64,000 bases of DNA from Adineta ricciae (GCA_905250025.1 CAJNOJ010000278.1:59491-123490), one strand, 5' to 3'. Shown: positions 1-13,055, numbered from the stretch's first letter. Numbers and translations are program-made. The notes: generated by a model from the letters alone, not told the origin.

Positions 1-868
1 GTCATGTGCTTTTTCGCATTATTGCGATGACGAAAAAGATTATCTTGTTGTTGTTGTCATCTTTACAAGACATGATTTATAACATTAATCATACAAATCT
101 CACAGGATAATAATAGTGACATAGAGATAAACAAGTAACAGAGTAAAGTCTCGACAACACGAATACGAAGATATTTTTATGAACTGATAATTTTTTATTT
201 ATTTCCATCGGAAACTGTAATGAGAGAGAAAAGGAAGAAGATGAACGCTATTTACTTATTCACACTCATATTTTACATCTATTCTCAAGGTTCATATCAG
301 TAATAAAGAATTGTAGACATAAAGAAGAAGCAAATGTATATCTTAACAGCAGGCTATGCAATTACTGTAGCTCGACTTGAGTGAGAATCCTAGCTACTGC
401 TTTACTTAGACGTAAATAAAATAGAGTGATTTAGAATTAAAATTTATTTCTTCAATGTGAAGAAATGGAACGATCGTTGTCGATTGTGTTTCAAATATTC
501 TCAATTATTCGCATCGCAATTGCTCTTTCAAATGTACATATAATGGCGACACCTGATAAACACATTGGTGTGCTGTATATCGAAGAGGTTTTCCTTGCAC
601 ATTCTGATTGGCGTTTTGATTATTTAATCTTAATGTATTTATTTGTTCGAATCTGAACTCTCTTCCCTTCATAAAAAACAACGAATGATTCAATCAACCA
701 CGTAATATCTCTCCAATGAATACAAATTGGTACATGAATGTACTTTTCTTTTACATTACTCATATTATACACCTACAGTTTATAATGACATGCTCACTAC
801 ATACTCCCGATGCACTTTTTCAATATTTTTCTAGAAATAAAACACCCATGAATCAAGCAGTGTGCACC
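1..868. other. No gene recognised
   Basis: AT-rich leader before the oxidoreductase gene. Short open frames here have no recognisable domain and no second copy to test them against. An in-frame open stretch continues upstream of the chosen start at 869 (ATGs near 716 and 848), so a longer N-terminus or an untranslated exon is possible. Confidence 0.5.
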
Positions 869-2014
869 ATGGCTGAAAAACTGAATATAATTATCGTAGG
901 CGCGTCCTATCTTGGTAGTAAAGTTGCTCGAGCTCTCGCAAAGTCAATGCCTCAAGATTTAGCTGTAAATCATCGTATTTTATTAATCGAGCGAAACTCC
1001 CACTTTTCACATTTATTCACTTTCCCAAGGTTTGTCGTCGTACCGAACCACGAACACAAAGCATTTATTCCAATGAGTAAACTATTCAATGAAGCACAAT
1101 GCAACGCTCAAATCATCACTGCCTCGGTAGAAACTGTCAATGAGAGCGAAATAGTTCTCGACAGAGATACGCCATTTGGTCGTCGACTACCTTGGCATAT
1201 CTTAGTCATGGCAACTGGTTCGCGATTATCACCACCTGCAAATATGCCAACAAGCACAAAAGTTGACTCAGTGCAATATTTAAAAAATCTACAAGAACGA
1301 ATACGAACTGCGAAAAGTATCGCTTTAGTCGGTGGAGGTGCTGTTGGTGTACAGATCTCAACGGATATCAAAAGTTATTATTCTGATAAAGAAGTCCATT
1401 TGATTCACTCGAGAGATCGATTGATGTCGAGATTTGATGCAAGTCTTGGCGATATTGTTCTTCAAACGTGCAAAGAACTCGGGATTCATGTTCATTTAGG
1501 AACGAGAGCAAAACTGCCCGATACCGACGGACCATGTACAATAGAACTTCAATCTGGCGAAATAATATCGGTTGATCTTTATTTGAAATGCACAGGACAA
1601 GTTATTAATTCTGAACCGATTCGTGAATTAGCGAAGGAAAGTATTAATTCTGATGGAACTATTCATGTATTACGAACTTTACAAGTTGAAAAGCATCCTC
1701 GCATCTTCGCGGTTGGTGATGTGAATGATTTATTACATATCAAATCAGTTAGACCTGCAATTGGTCAAGTGGAGGTTGCTCAGAAAAATATAATTTCTCT
1801 TCTGCGAGGTCAAACTCCAGAAGCAACATTTGAAAACAATGCAGCAGGAATTCATCTTACTCTTGGACTTAAACGTGACGTTTATTGCAAACAGACTCAA
1901 GACGGTTCATCTCCAGCGGATATCGAAGTCGAGGATGATGAAGGACTCGAAGATATGGGTGTTGAATTTATGTGGAACGATCTGGGCGCGGATAAAAACG
2001 ATTTCTGGGCTTAA
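869..2014 (+). CDS. AIF/FSP1-like FAD- and NAD(P)-dependent oxidoreductase
   Basis: Single-exon gene of about 381 residues that looks like a pyridine nucleotide-disulfide oxidoreductase of the AIFM2/FSP1 (AMID-like) type. This family moves electrons from NAD(P)H to quinone-like acceptors, often at membranes. Visible motifs: an N-terminal FAD-binding start (IIIVGASYLGSKVARAL), a central NAD(P)-binding GxGxxG segment (ALVGGGAVGVQ), and the C-terminal FAD motif IFAVGDV. I chose the ATG at 869 because it has a strong context (ACCATGG) and sits just before the first Rossmann strand; ATGs at 716 and 848 are in frame. The protein ends in an acidic tail rich in D and E with a terminal DFWA. Fungal AMID-like proteins have a similar layout, so fungal origin by transfer is possible but unproven. 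The C-terminal third is repeated at 4238-4638. Confidence 0.82.
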   Translation: MAEKLNIIIVGASYLGSKVARALAKSMPQDLAVNHRILLIERNSHFSHLFTFPRFVVVPNHEHKAFIPMSKLFNEAQCNAQIITASVETVNESEIVLDRDTPFGRRLPWHILVMATGSRLSPPANMPTSTKVDSVQYLKNLQERIRTAKSIALVGGGAVGVQISTDIKSYYSDKEVHLIHSRDRLMSRFDASLGDIVLQTCKELGIHVHLGTRAKLPDTDGPCTIELQSGEIISVDLYLKCTGQVINSEPIRELAKESINSDGTIHVLRTLQVEKHPRIFAVGDVNDLLHIKSVRPAIGQVEVAQKNIISLLRGQTPEATFENNAAGIHLTLGLKRDVYCKQTQDGSSPADIEVEDDEGLEDMGVEFMWNDLGADKNDFWA

Positions 2015-3265
2015 CTTTGTCAAACAGAAACATTTGGATGAAAATTATTAAAAATAAGTTTTAGCCCACCATTCAAGTCATATATCTTGACATTATCCAT
2101 AATATATATTTTCAACGTTTTTTCTCTCTTAACGATGCAAATAAAAGAGAGAAAAAAAGTATTGCTAGGAGAATACTAACCCCAAGTATATCGAGATACG
2201 TTAGATGTTTGCTTGATCATTTACAAAAGCATTTAGACGATGAAAATTTCTAACGTGCGCATGTATGAATACGTCATTTAACTTGTTCCCATTTGAGGTA
2301 ATAGTAACTTAAAAATCAAGTATTTTCTATAAGAAAAAAAGCGTGGACTGATACGTACATCATTCATTTGATATCGACAGTGGGAAAATTAACTCACAAT
2401 CAGTCGATTGTCTAGTGTTCATCAATATCTATCAAAATAGAATCTATTCGAGATAGATATCCGTGACGAACATACAAAAATAGTTGAAATTCTTTCGACT
2501 AGAATTTACATATTCAATTTTCTTACCATATTATCATCTAATTACAACAGCGACGGTTACCATTTCATAACCAACTCAAGAACATAATATAAACAATTGT
2601 ACAATGGAAATATTTGAATAGCTAAAAACTTCTGTAAAAACAATTTACTAATGTCAACATAGAATATAATGAAATTTGTTCATCTGATTTCGTCATACAA
2701 CAACGGATTGGTTATCTCTTTGATGAAAGTGTTGGTTTTTATCATCCACTTGGCTTTCGTTGTAATCCAACGTTTAAAAAAAGGTCCAAAGTCAACTTTA
2801 AAAGTACGAATATTTTTATGTGCACTTACAGTATTTGTACTTGTTCGGATTATATATATCTATAGTAAGATCTGCAATAACTAACGTGGTTAAATGATGA
2901 AATTACCATAATAAACGTCATTCTCCATAGTCATACTTATTATTCTTTCGGTTTTTATTACGCAGATAGATTAGTTACGCATGAATGAGTAGTTCATACA
3001 ATACGAAGGTTTACCTATATATGTCTACGGCTGGATTTTCGTTCGTAGAGATTAAATCTTTTGTACTTATAACCATTTGTCCGTATCGTGCATTTACGTC
3101 GATCATTATTCAGGTATACATACATATCGATAGATGATTTGGAATAAAATAGCGAAAGTTTTCGAATATTTTTTTAATTTAATTAATAATTTTTTTTTTT
3201 ATAGATCATTGCAATAAAATCATACATGACTGTTGTTCTCTTTCCAAATCGGTAGAAACAACAAG
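2015..3265. other. Intergenic region, no gene
   Basis: The region aligns along its length with 4639-5872. An open frame at 2669-2884 is disrupted in that second copy, so I do not call a gene. No tRNA or repeat array was seen. Confidence 0.6.
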
Positions 3266-4236
3266 ATGTCAGTCATTCGGGTTAATGAATTCCAAGGACA
3301 AATCAGTTTTATTGTTGATACTAATGATGACGCAATAGACGTAAAAACAGTTGAAAATGTAGAAAGTAAACCAAATGAAAATATTCGATATTCAATATAT
3401 AAAAATCTGCTCGTCATATCAATATCATTTCTTCTACAATACATTTCTTATGATTCAATCAAAAATCTTCAAAGTTCAATCAATAGTGATGCAAACGTTG
3501 GTGTTCATTCTCTATCAATTATTCATGGATGTTTTCTATTCTCATCATTGTTTTTATCACATCCAATTATATCGATCTTCGGTTTGAAATGGACACTTTT
3601 CATAGGTCAAATACCGTACGTATAACAACAACAACAAAACTTCAAAATTCTCATCTATTTTTCAATAGATTTCTTTTGATTATATCCGCAAATTATCATC
3701 CGGAAGAGTATTTAATGTATCCAGGTAAACAATTTACTAATCATTAGTTTATAATACATTTTACGTTCAATTTTAGCTGCTGTTTTTGTTGGTTTATCAT
3801 CACCATTGTTGTGGACATCAGCATATAGCTACATAACAGATTTAGCAACTAAATATGCGGAGAAGACGAATGCTAAGAAAGAAGTGATCATTGGTCGATT
3901 CATCGGCATTTTCTATATGTTTGATCAATCAGGTATTCTCGAAGGCAATGAATGTATTTCTCATAAGTTTAAATATTTTTTAGCACAAATTTGGGGAAAT
4001 CTTTTGTCATTTTTAATACTCTCACCTGAAGATGATTCTAATACGAATGAAACAATATGGGAAAGTAATTTCTCCATTTACGGAAAATGTGGTGCTGATT
4101 TCAGCGAAAGAGAATACAATGATACATTAAGTATTCATTCAATCGAGCGAAAAACCGTAAATATATACCGTCAGATTTGACTTCAACATGAAAATCGTTC
4201 GATTTATTTTCAATAGTTCAATACACTTTGTATTAT
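3266..4236 (+). CDS. UNC-93A-like MFS-fold membrane protein, copy A, 5' part (cut by join)
   Basis: 5' part of an UNC-93 family gene; the complete copy lies at 5873-7620. Exons by GT-AG: 3266-3615, 3669-3724, 3777-3932, 3984-4156 and 4217-4236, the last cut by the single N at 4237. Exon lengths 350, 56, 156 and 173 are identical to those of the full copy. Recognisable segments include NLQSSIN, IIHGCFLFSSLFLSHP, GLKWTLFIGQ and QIWGNLLSFLILS, the pattern of UNC-93A N-terminal membrane helices. The start ATG follows an in-frame TTG upstream that I do not consider a start. The 3' end of this haplotype probably resumes at 13056 after a gap of roughly 440 bp as judged from the other copy. Confidence 0.78.
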
Positions 4237-4237
4237 N
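4237..4237. other. Single-N assembly join 1
   Basis: One N separates sequence matching 6847 of the next piece from sequence matching 1616 of the previous piece, so the order steps backwards in the locus. Any open frame read across it is artificial. Confidence 0.9.
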
Positions 4238-4638
4238 AACCGATTCGTGAATTAGCGAAGGAAAGTATTAATTCTGATGGAACTATTCATGTATTACGAA
4301 CTTTACAAGTTGAAAAGCATCCTCGCATCTTCGCGGTTGGTGATGTGAATGATTTATTGCATATTAAATCAGTTAGGCCTGCAATTGGTCAAGTGGAAGT
4401 TGCTCAGAAAAATATCATTTCTCTTCTGCGAGGTGAAACTCCAGAAGCAACATTTGAAAACAACGCAGCAGGAATTCATCTTACTCTTGGACTTAAACGC
4501 GACGTTTATTGCAAACAGACTCAAGACGGGTCATCTCCAGCGGATATCGAAGTCGAAGATGACGAAGGACTCGAAGATATGGGTGTTGAATTTATGTGGA
4601 ACGATCTCGGCGCGGATAAGAACGATTTCTGGGCTTAA
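4238..4638 (+). CDS. AIF/FSP1-like oxidoreductase, copy B, C-terminal fragment
   Basis: This is the C-terminal 133 codons of the same gene as 869-2014, from the second homologous copy. It retains the IFAVGDV flavin motif and the acidic tail ending DFWA. The 5' part is missing only because the contig begins at the N join. Substitutions against copy A are few and mostly silent; the one clear amino-acid change is Q to E in the LLRG(Q/E)TPEA segment. It is not a separate gene. Confidence 0.85.
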
Positions 4639-5872
4639 ATTTGTCAAACAGAAACATTTGGATGAAAATTATTCAAAATAAGTTTTAGCCCACCATTCAC
4701 GTCATATACTTTGGCATTACTCATAATATATATTTTCAACGTTTTTTTCTCTTGACGATGCAAATAAAAGAGAGAAAAAAGTATTGGTAGCGGAATATTA
4801 ACCCCAAGTATATCGAGATACGTCAGATGTTTGCTTGATCATTTACGGAAGCATTTCGAAGATGAAAAATTCTAACGTGCGCATGTATGAATACGTCATT
4901 TAGCTTATTCCCATTTTAGGTAATATTAAAATCAAGTATTTTTGTATAAGAAAAAAAGCCGTGGGCTGATACGTACATCATTCATTTTATATCGACAGGA
5001 TGAGAGAACTAATTCAAAACCAGTCGATTGTCTAGTGTTCATCAATATCTATCAAAATGGAATCTATTCGAGATAGATATTCGTAATGAACATACAAAAA
5101 TAGTTGAAATTCTTTCGACTAGAATTCACATATTCAATTTTCTTACCATATGATCATCTACAACAACAACGGTTACCATTTCCTAATCAACTCAAGAACT
5201 TAATATAAACAATTGTACAATTGAAATATTTCAATAACTAAAAACAATTTACTAGTGTCAACATAGAATATAATGAAATTTGTTCATCCGATTTTGTCAC
5301 ACAACAACGGATTGATTATCTCTCTGATGAAAATGTTATGGCTTTTATCATCCATTTGACTTTCGTTGTAATCTAATATTTAAAAAAGATCCAAGGCCAA
5401 CTGTAAAAGTACGAATATTTTTATGTGCACTTACAATATTTGCACTTATTCGGATTATATATATATATATCTATAGTAAGATCTGCAATAACTAGCGTGG
5501 TTAAATGATGAAATGACCATAATAAACGTCATTCTCTATAGTCATACTTGTTATTCTTTCGGTTTTTATTACGCAGATAGATTAGATACGCATGAATGAG
5601 TAGTTCATACAATACGAAGATTTACCTATATATGTCTACGGATGGATTTTCGTTCGAAGAGAGTAAATCTTTTGTACTTATAGCCATTTGTCCGTATCGT
5701 GCATTTACGTCGATTATTATTCAGGTATGCATACGTATCGATAGATAATTTGGAATAAAATAGCGAAAGTTTTCGAATATTTTTTTCTCTAATTTAAAAT
5801 TTTTCTTCTAGATCATTGCAATAACATCATACATGACTGTTGTTCTCTTTCCAAATCGGTAGAAATAACAAG
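4639..5872. other. Intergenic region, copy B
   Basis: Counterpart of 2015-3265, with small indels and a TA-repeat expansion near 5459. No gene is supported. Confidence 0.6.
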
Positions 5873-7620
5873 ATGTCAGTCATTCGGGTTAATGAATTTC
5901 AAGGGCAAATCAGTTTTATTGTTGATACTAATGATGACGCAGTAGACGTAATAGCAGTTGAAAATGTTGAAAGTAAACCAAATGAAAATATTCGATATTC
6001 AACATATAAAAATCTGCTCGTCATATCGATATCATTTCTTCTACAATACATTTCTTATGATTCAATTAAAAATCTTCAAAGTTCAATCAATAGTGATGCA
6101 AACGTTGGTGTTCATTCTCTATCAATTATTCATGGATGTTTTCTATTCTCATCATTATTTTTATCACATCCAATTATATCGATATTCGGTTTGAAATGGA
6201 CACTTTTCATAGGTCAAATACCGTACGTATAACAACAACAAAGCAAACTTCAAAATTCTCATATAATTTCTCAATAGATTTCTCTTGATCATATCCGCAA
6301 ATTTTCATCCGGAAGAGTATTTAATGTATCCAGGTAAACAATTTATTACTCATTAGTTTAGAATACATTTTGCGTTCAATTTTAGCTGCTGTTTTTGTTG
6401 GTTTGTCATCACCGTTGTTGTGGACATCAGCATATAGTTACATAACAGATTTAGCAAGCAAATATGCGGAGAAGACGAATGCTAAGAAAGAAGTGATCAT
6501 TGGTCGATTCATCGGTATTTTCTATATGTTTGATCAATCAGGTATTCTCGAAGGCAATGAGTGTATTTCTCGTATAAGTTTAAGTATTTTTTAGCACAAA
6601 TTTGGGGAAATCTTTTGTCATTTTTGATACTCTCACCTGAAGATGATTCTAATACGAATGAAACAATATGGGAAAGTAATTTCTCCATTTACGGAAAATG
6701 TGGTGCTGATTTCAGCGAAAGAGAATACAATGATACATTAAGTATTCATTCAATCGAGCGAAAAACCGTAAATATATACCGTCAGATTTGACTTCAACAT
6801 GAAAATCGTTCGATTTATTTTCAATAGTTCAATACACTTTGTATTATTTACATTTGTATCTGTGCGTGTTCTATTCTTCTAACGTTATTTTTTCTTGATC
6901 GGCGAGATGTGAAATCTCAAGGTAATATCAATGAGATTGTTCGCTAATTTCATTCAAATTCTCATTTAATTTCTTGTAGAAAAACTTTCAGTAATAATTC
7001 GCAAATCAACAAAATTGTTTATCTCAACAATCAAACAAATTGGCAATCGAATTCAAATATTTCTCATACCAATAACAATCTTAATCGGTCTTGAACAAGC
7101 ATTTATATCAGCTATGTTTTCCAAAGCTTTTGTCAGCTGTACAAACAATCCGAAATACGTTGGATTAGTTTTTATCGTTTATGGTGTTTGTAATTCACTT
7201 GGGTGTTTCAGTTTCGGTCATTTAATTAAGTTTATTGGACGTTGTCCAATATTTTTATGTGCGTTTTTAATTGATTGCATTTTGATAATAGTTATGCTAA
7301 TTTGGAAACCAGCAGAGAATACGTTGATCATTCTATGTGTTATTATTGCTTTTTGGGGTATAACAGATGGAATATGGTTAACGCAAATCACTGTTTTATA
7401 TGGAATTTTATTTCCGGATAAAAATGAAATTGGATTTTTGAATTTTTGTCTTTGGGAATCGGTGGGTTATCTTGTATTTTATTTATTAATGCCATTTATT
7501 CGCATCAGAATTGCTCTAATCATTCTTTTGATTGATCTTGTCTTGAGTATAGTTGGATATGGAATAATTAAATATCGATGGATAACCAAACAAGATGAAA
7601 ATACGGAAAATAGACCATAA
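5873..7620 (+). CDS. UNC-93A-like MFS-fold membrane protein, complete copy
   Basis: Complete gene for an UNC-93-like polytopic membrane protein, a major-facilitator-fold family known for regulating channels or trafficking. Six exons by GT-AG: 5873-6222, 6278-6333, 6386-6541, 6595-6767, 6828-6921 and 6980-7620. They sum to 1470 bp, an exact 490 codons with the stop, and the human family member is of similar length. Conserved features are the LQSS segment after TM1, PLLWTSAYSYITDLA in place of the usual PLW..CTYLT, a Cys-containing extracellular loop with potential N-glycosylation sites (NETI, NFSI), an RRDV turn after mid-protein TM6, and a later SCTNNPKYVG segment. The last exon is repeated at 13056-13387. 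The substrate or partner cannot be read from sequence. Confidence 0.85.
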
Positions 7621-8361
7621 ATTGTTCTTTTATTTATTTATAATCCCGCAGTTTCGTCTTTTTCAATAGACAGAACGAGCATTCTTTTTCTTTTTCTTCT
7701 ATTCACATATTCATAGTATTTTTGCATAAATAAATATGATTTCTGAATTATCTACAGCAAGGTCTTAATACAAAAATGTCTTGGAATGTTTTCATTGTTC
7801 GATCTTACGTAAGACTGTTTCATATCTTCTGATATCCTGATCAGACTGCATTCTCATCTACAATGACGTTCTCATCCTTATGAATGAAATTGGCAGTATC
7901 AAAATCGTTGTTTTATGAGTAGAAGTGTTGATTTATTTTGATATTAATTTATAATAAGGAATAAAGTAAGACAAAATCATTATTTCTTTGTTGATAAATA
8001 TAATTAAAGATAAGATAAAACCTCTGGTTAGAATACAAATGTCTAGAAAAGGATTTATCATAGTGTATATAAGCGAAAATCAGACGATATCAGCACACAA
8101 AGATCTGTAGTAGTACGATGTTGAATGGACATTTCGAAAGGAAAAACTGATGCTAGGCGAAAAAGTAGTTTTATTTATTTGTACCCATAATTTATATTCA
8201 GACATAGGTTAAGTTATACAGTTGAGTAAAATCAAAGCAAATTTATTTCTCTTTTCACTTTCACAGGACAACATATAATAAATACATGAAATCATAACTT
8301 TACGCCGTCTTACTATATATAAAAACTTCCTTTTATTAGTCCTCCTAATGTATGCTCGAAT
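7621..8361. other. Intergenic region, convergent gene ends
   Basis: Lies between the 3' ends of the UNC-93-like gene (+) and GPCR 1 (-). AT-rich, with no gene seen. The copy A counterpart is 13388-14035, somewhat shorter through indels. Confidence 0.6.
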
Positions 8362-9359
8362 CTAAAATTGAGTTTGTAACTGACGTTCAATTCGTCTCTG
8401 TTCCATTGGTATTACTCGATTATTTCGGTAGTAAATCGTATCAAAAATGAGAACCTTAAATTGTGGTGTTAGAAATACTAATGCAATGCTAAATATGAAT
8501 ATACCGATAGCTGGAAACATCCATTGAATGCGATACATATTATACAAGCCCGATTTACTTCGATCGATATTTACCATAATAGTGTGAATAATATTGGGCA
8601 TACCAGGCAAAGTCAGTGTATTGACAATAAACAAGATACGACGTATAACAGCAGAATCACGCTGCACTGTTCGCATTCGTCCGGTTTGATGTAAATTTGA
8701 TGTTTGACGACGAATAAAACGCATCAAACTCATATAGATTAAACTTATAAAAATCACCGGAAAAATATAAATAACTATTCCTGTGCACCACATAGCAGCA
8801 GCCTGTTCATAGAGTATACCACAGTAATAGTCAAGTGTATACAATGTATAAATTATACCAGGCCATAGATATTGTGGCAAGACAAGAAGAAAGTCCATCA
8901 TCCATTGAAATAGTATACATACAATATAAAATGTAAATGACTGTAACAAGAAAAAGAACTATTTTGATTCAATATACCTATATTACATACCTGAAAAATC
9001 CTTTTCTTGCTGTAAACTATCCTTGTATACCGATAGAATGCTTGAAGAACAAAACTATTACAACAGCAACCAAAAGTCGTGTAAATAAGAAAACCTTGAA
9101 AACGACATGTATTTAATTCATCTGTATTATTGAAACCAACCAAGCCGTATAGGTCTGCTCCAAGCACATGAATATGAACGAAAAATATGATAAAAGAAAA
9201 CGCAAACATTGCTACATAGGTATTTAACATTAGAAGAAAACCAATATCTCGAGTGTTTCGAATGTGAATGAATATAATTAGAGACAAAGTAAATGTAACT
9301 AAAAGTGCTGAGGCACTGCTAATCAGTGTGATTAGAGTAAAAGAAACGTTCGGTAGCAT
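8362..9359 (-). CDS. Rhodopsin-like 7-TM receptor (GPCR 1), copy B
   Basis: Two exons, 8991-9359 and 8362-8940, joined by a 50-bp GT-AG intron (8941-8990), give a 315-residue seven-helix protein. It starts at the ATG reading MLPNVSFTLITL; the longer open frame upstream begins with TTG, and its M is a leucine in the other copy. Features: an extracellular NVS site, TM1 to TM3, a CRFQGFL segment with the usual TM3 Cys, an FYRYTRIV segment in place of DRY, IYMSLMRFIRRQ and RDSAVIRRI before TM6, and a basic C-terminal tail. This resembles the large peptide/FMRFamide-receptor-like families of bdelloids. The ligand is unknown. The homologous copy is 14036-15033 with identical exon lengths. Confidence 0.8.
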
Positions 9360-11170
9360 AATCTTGTTCAGATCACAAGCAAACAAAAATGAGTTTAAAC
9401 GAACGGTTCCAGTGTTTGGCAATAGCCTAGAAAAAAAATGACAAACATAAGAAAATACCGTTTACACCAAAAGTGTCTGACTAGTTTAGAATTTTGAGTT
9501 GAATCAACGATCAAAGAGAGAGAGGAATATGTTCACTCATTTTAACACTTCTTCTATTGATATTAAACTTCTGAATTCAAGAACCTTAATCGCATTGTTG
9601 ATATTAATATCCACAAAACGATAGTTTTCTAATTATACACATAATATGTCAACTAATGTATTCTTGTTGTTTTAATCTAAATTTTGATAGTCATTATCTA
9701 GTCAAAACGATGTCAATGAAGAAACATGTTCTCCATCTCATAGAAAAATGGCATGCGTAAAAGACTTTTATGGGTGAAATATGTAAAAGAGCCATCCATG
9801 TGAACAAATAATCTTACAAAGTAATGTCGAGTTCTTTTTTCTCAGATAAAAGCCACTTTTTGTAGTGAATAACAGTGGATTTTCCGCATTTTCCTAATCT
9901 AAATGATGACGTTACATATTCATTTAAGCACAAAAATATGTGATTGCTAAGTGATCTATACAAAAAAATCTAGTTCAATAGAAATATTTCAAACATGTAC
10001 TATTCGCGTTCTTAAAGATTGCCGTTTAATAATGACCTCTCTCAGATAGACAAGCGTCAGAAAAAAGACGTGAATATGACAAGATTTTAACGGAAATCAA
10101 ATCGAGAAAAGCGCACAATATCAAGAGTTAATACTTGTTAAAATGCGTTAATCTCTGCAACTTTACAAACAGTATCCCGTTACACTTCACAGAATGAGGA
10201 TAGATAGAGAGAGAGAGAATTGGACGTTTTGATGAAATGCTTAAAAAATCGAATTTAAAAAAATAGCTACACAAAGGCGCCCGTTTCTATAAAAGAAGCA
10301 TGCAGCAAGTAAATAGGTATCGACCAGAAGAACGTTTTCGACGAATTATATTATGAAACGAAGTAGATGAACGTTTCATAGCGTCGGAAACCACTGCATT
10401 ACCTATTCATTGAATAAAGGTTTTTAGAAGAAGAAAAAACAGACTATTTGATAAATGAAATGAAATTTATATTGGATTGTAGTACATTCAATGGAAACGG
10501 CATCTAAAGGTCAATGATAACCAATCATTGCATAATTCACAATGAAAAATACGTTGACGATAAAATGAAAAGTTCCTCTAATAAAACAATACTCGTCTGT
10601 CGATTCTACCGTGCAAAGGTCAAAAAGAGAACTGCTGAAAACGAGAAATGGCAGAGTAGAAAATAGAATGAGTAGGGAAACATCCAGCAGAGCATGAACA
10701 AAAAGTTACTTTTAAATTGATAACTTCATTAAATACAAACGATGTGCAATGCAATGAAAGTCGGTATTTCCGGAGAAAAACTAATCAGTTATGAAGCATA
10801 AAACTTAGATCTAGTATCACATAAAATCCAACTTCCCGCCAGTGAAGCGGTCAAGTCAAAAGAAAAACCATCTTGAGGTTGAGCGATAGTACTGATGAAT
10901 TAAGGACACCGTTGAGTGTACAGTATTTTTCAACGCTCATACTTCAACTGACGCCTTTCATATACATCATCTAAATAGTTTTATATGTATCATAATGACA
11001 TCAATTGAAAATGTAAGCTTTCAAAAGATGCTGGTTTTCGTTTAAGAAATATTTTTGCTTATTTGTATTAATTCAATACTGGAGACATTTTGCATGTATC
11101 GTAGTAAAATAATTATTTTTAATGTTGTCCTACGGTATGCTTCATATGAATCAACGTTTCACGTTTAATA
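9360..11170. other. Long intergenic region
   Basis: 1.8 kb without a gene I can support. It aligns with 15034-16850, but with several haplotype-specific insertions and deletions. A short GA-rich run occurs near 10206. Confidence 0.55.
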
Positions 11171-11890
11171 GTGAGAATAGTTCTCGGTGTTGCTATCGTT
11201 ATTCTAAAACAAAGAATCGCGGTTATAATAATAATTTTTGTTTCGATAAAGACAACTGAGACAATGAAAGAAACAACGACAAGATCTATGTGTATAAGTG
11301 AATTTGTACTTTTTTTGGGTCGCGATAAAATTAATATCGAAGTTGAGTACTTTTTTGACTTATAAATATTTTCGTTCAAATTTAGATCAAATTAGTCCTA
11401 AATGGGTGCAGAAGGCAATGACTATTGCGGATGGAAACGAATTTGGGAGACAATTAAATTAATTGTATTATCCTAGTGGTATATGTGTTGATGATGATCT
11501 TCAAATTATTTATGTTGCTTAGAAAAATGGCGAAACTGAAGGCAAAATTGTTGCAGGTGGAAACAGAGAAGGAGATCGACCTGATCAATTGGATGAGAGC
11601 CAACAGATGTAATGTGTTGCTAAAAGGATTGATTAACTCATTATCTGTGATCAAGGAAATAGACGTGTCGTCCGATAGTCACGTCAACATCGAACTGATC
11701 GACAAATACTCATTTCAGATAAAGACAGGAATGAAGTAAGACGATGGAAGTTACGCGATAGAAATGGAACAGTAGTAGCTGGTGGAAATAGTTTGAGAAA
11801 TCAATTCATTTCGCCTTCTTACATGATTGTCGACTAAAATTCGACATTGTATATATCTGATTATTGCGATCCTCTGATCTTTAATGAACA
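11171..11890 (+). pseudogene. Decayed NHL-repeat membrane protein, copy B
   Basis: Remnant of a bdelloid-type protein with an N-terminal TM segment, a Thr-rich linker and NHL beta-propeller repeats. Visible in order: a hydrophobic stretch (IAVIIIIFVS), TTETMKETTTRS, then KWVQKAMTIADGN with GRQLN, a YYPSGICVDDD-like repeat, KIVAGGNREGDRPDQLD and a later TVVAGGNS repeat. The frame is broken by in-frame stops (for example after the YVA segment and at YMIVD), and about 50 bp present in copy A (the DLTIDNDGNLYVL region) are missing. Both copies are broken in different ways, so it is unlikely to make a full protein. Confidence 0.65.
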
Positions 11891-11982
11891 GTTATTTATA
11901 TTGAGATACATTTTATTATACAGAAAAAGGACATGAATTTCGAGTCTGTTTCAACAATGTTGATACAGATAACTTAGTCACT

Positions 11983-13054
11983 TCAAGGTAGGAATAAGAG
12001 TATAATAAAGAGCATGAAAATATTGCGATTTGCATAGTTTTGTCCACTGAGATTTTCCAAATTCCCAAACATAAGCAGAATATTTTCCTGTTCAAACTGA
12101 TCGATCAGAAAACAGTCTCGAGTGGATAGCGCTGGTGAAAAGTCATGATAAGGTGTAATTCGAAAATATTTCGGCAACTCTGGACTATAATTTGGCCATG
12201 TTTTCAATGGTTCACCTACTGTAGCCATATTAATCCAATGTGAAATGATTCGATTGGAATATACTTTCGATTCATTATCCCATGTACAGTTATGTAAATT
12301 TGCTGAATACATTTCACTCATAGTTCCAAATACATATGGCAGCTCTGCTGTATGAATGCATAAGCCCTTACCTTCCTCTGTTGTCTTAGGAGGACATATT
12401 CCAGGATTACAATCCAATTGGTACCAAAATAGATTTTGTTGTTCATATGTCCGATATAAATTGTTGTATATACGACGAGTACTACAATCATAAACTAGAT
12501 CCGTGTATAACAGTTGAATCATATTACAGCATCGATTTGAAGCGTTTCGATTCGATGAACATGTATTCATTCGAGAACTATTAACAAATGCATCTGTCCA
12601 TTTTTGTCCGACACTCTGAGTAATAACTCCTATGGCAGTAGTAGAATTCATATCAGGATCAGAAGAACATGTTGCTGTTTCGTATTCATTACGGCCGATT
12701 ATCATATTTATATTTTGATTGTATTTCCTTCTAGCAATTGCCAATGGGGGATATAATGGAAAAAAGTATCCATCAATTACTGGCTTTGCTTGACGGATGC
12801 CATATGCTGCAATTAAATCAAAGATCGAAGAATTACGCAAACATGTCAAAGTATCTCGATTTTTTATATTGGTACAATTCATCTGCTGAACAATTTTACT
12901 TGATTCTTTTAGAGCATCGCTAATATTTGAATAATATTGATGAAATCCAGCTGCACTTGATTGTGAGATAATATGTTGATACAGATCAGAGGATCCTCTC
13001 AATGCACCTATGTCAATCACAGCATTCGCACCAAGACTTTCTCCGAAAAGTAAA
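11983..13054 (-). CDS. Carboxylesterase type B, copy B, 3' part (cut by join)
   Basis: C-terminal 357 codons of the carboxylesterase complete at 17704-19476. It includes the nucleophile elbow FGESLGANAV near the contig end, the acidic residue in GRNEYET and the His in CIHTAELPYVFG. It ends in the same hydrophobic tail. The remaining 5' part of this copy is at 31058-31762: the two fragments overlap by exactly four bases (taaa) when placed on the complete copy, so they are very probably adjacent in the real haplotype. Confidence 0.85.
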
Positions 13055-13055
13055 N
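13055..13055. other. Single-N assembly join 2
   Basis: Joins the interior of the minus-strand esterase to the last exon of the plus-strand UNC-93-like gene. Open frames spanning it on either strand are artefacts. Confidence 0.9.

Noticed and set aside
2669-2884. 71-codon frame with a membrane-like segment
   Set aside because: The matching copy near 5274 has frame-breaking changes, so the frame is not conserved.
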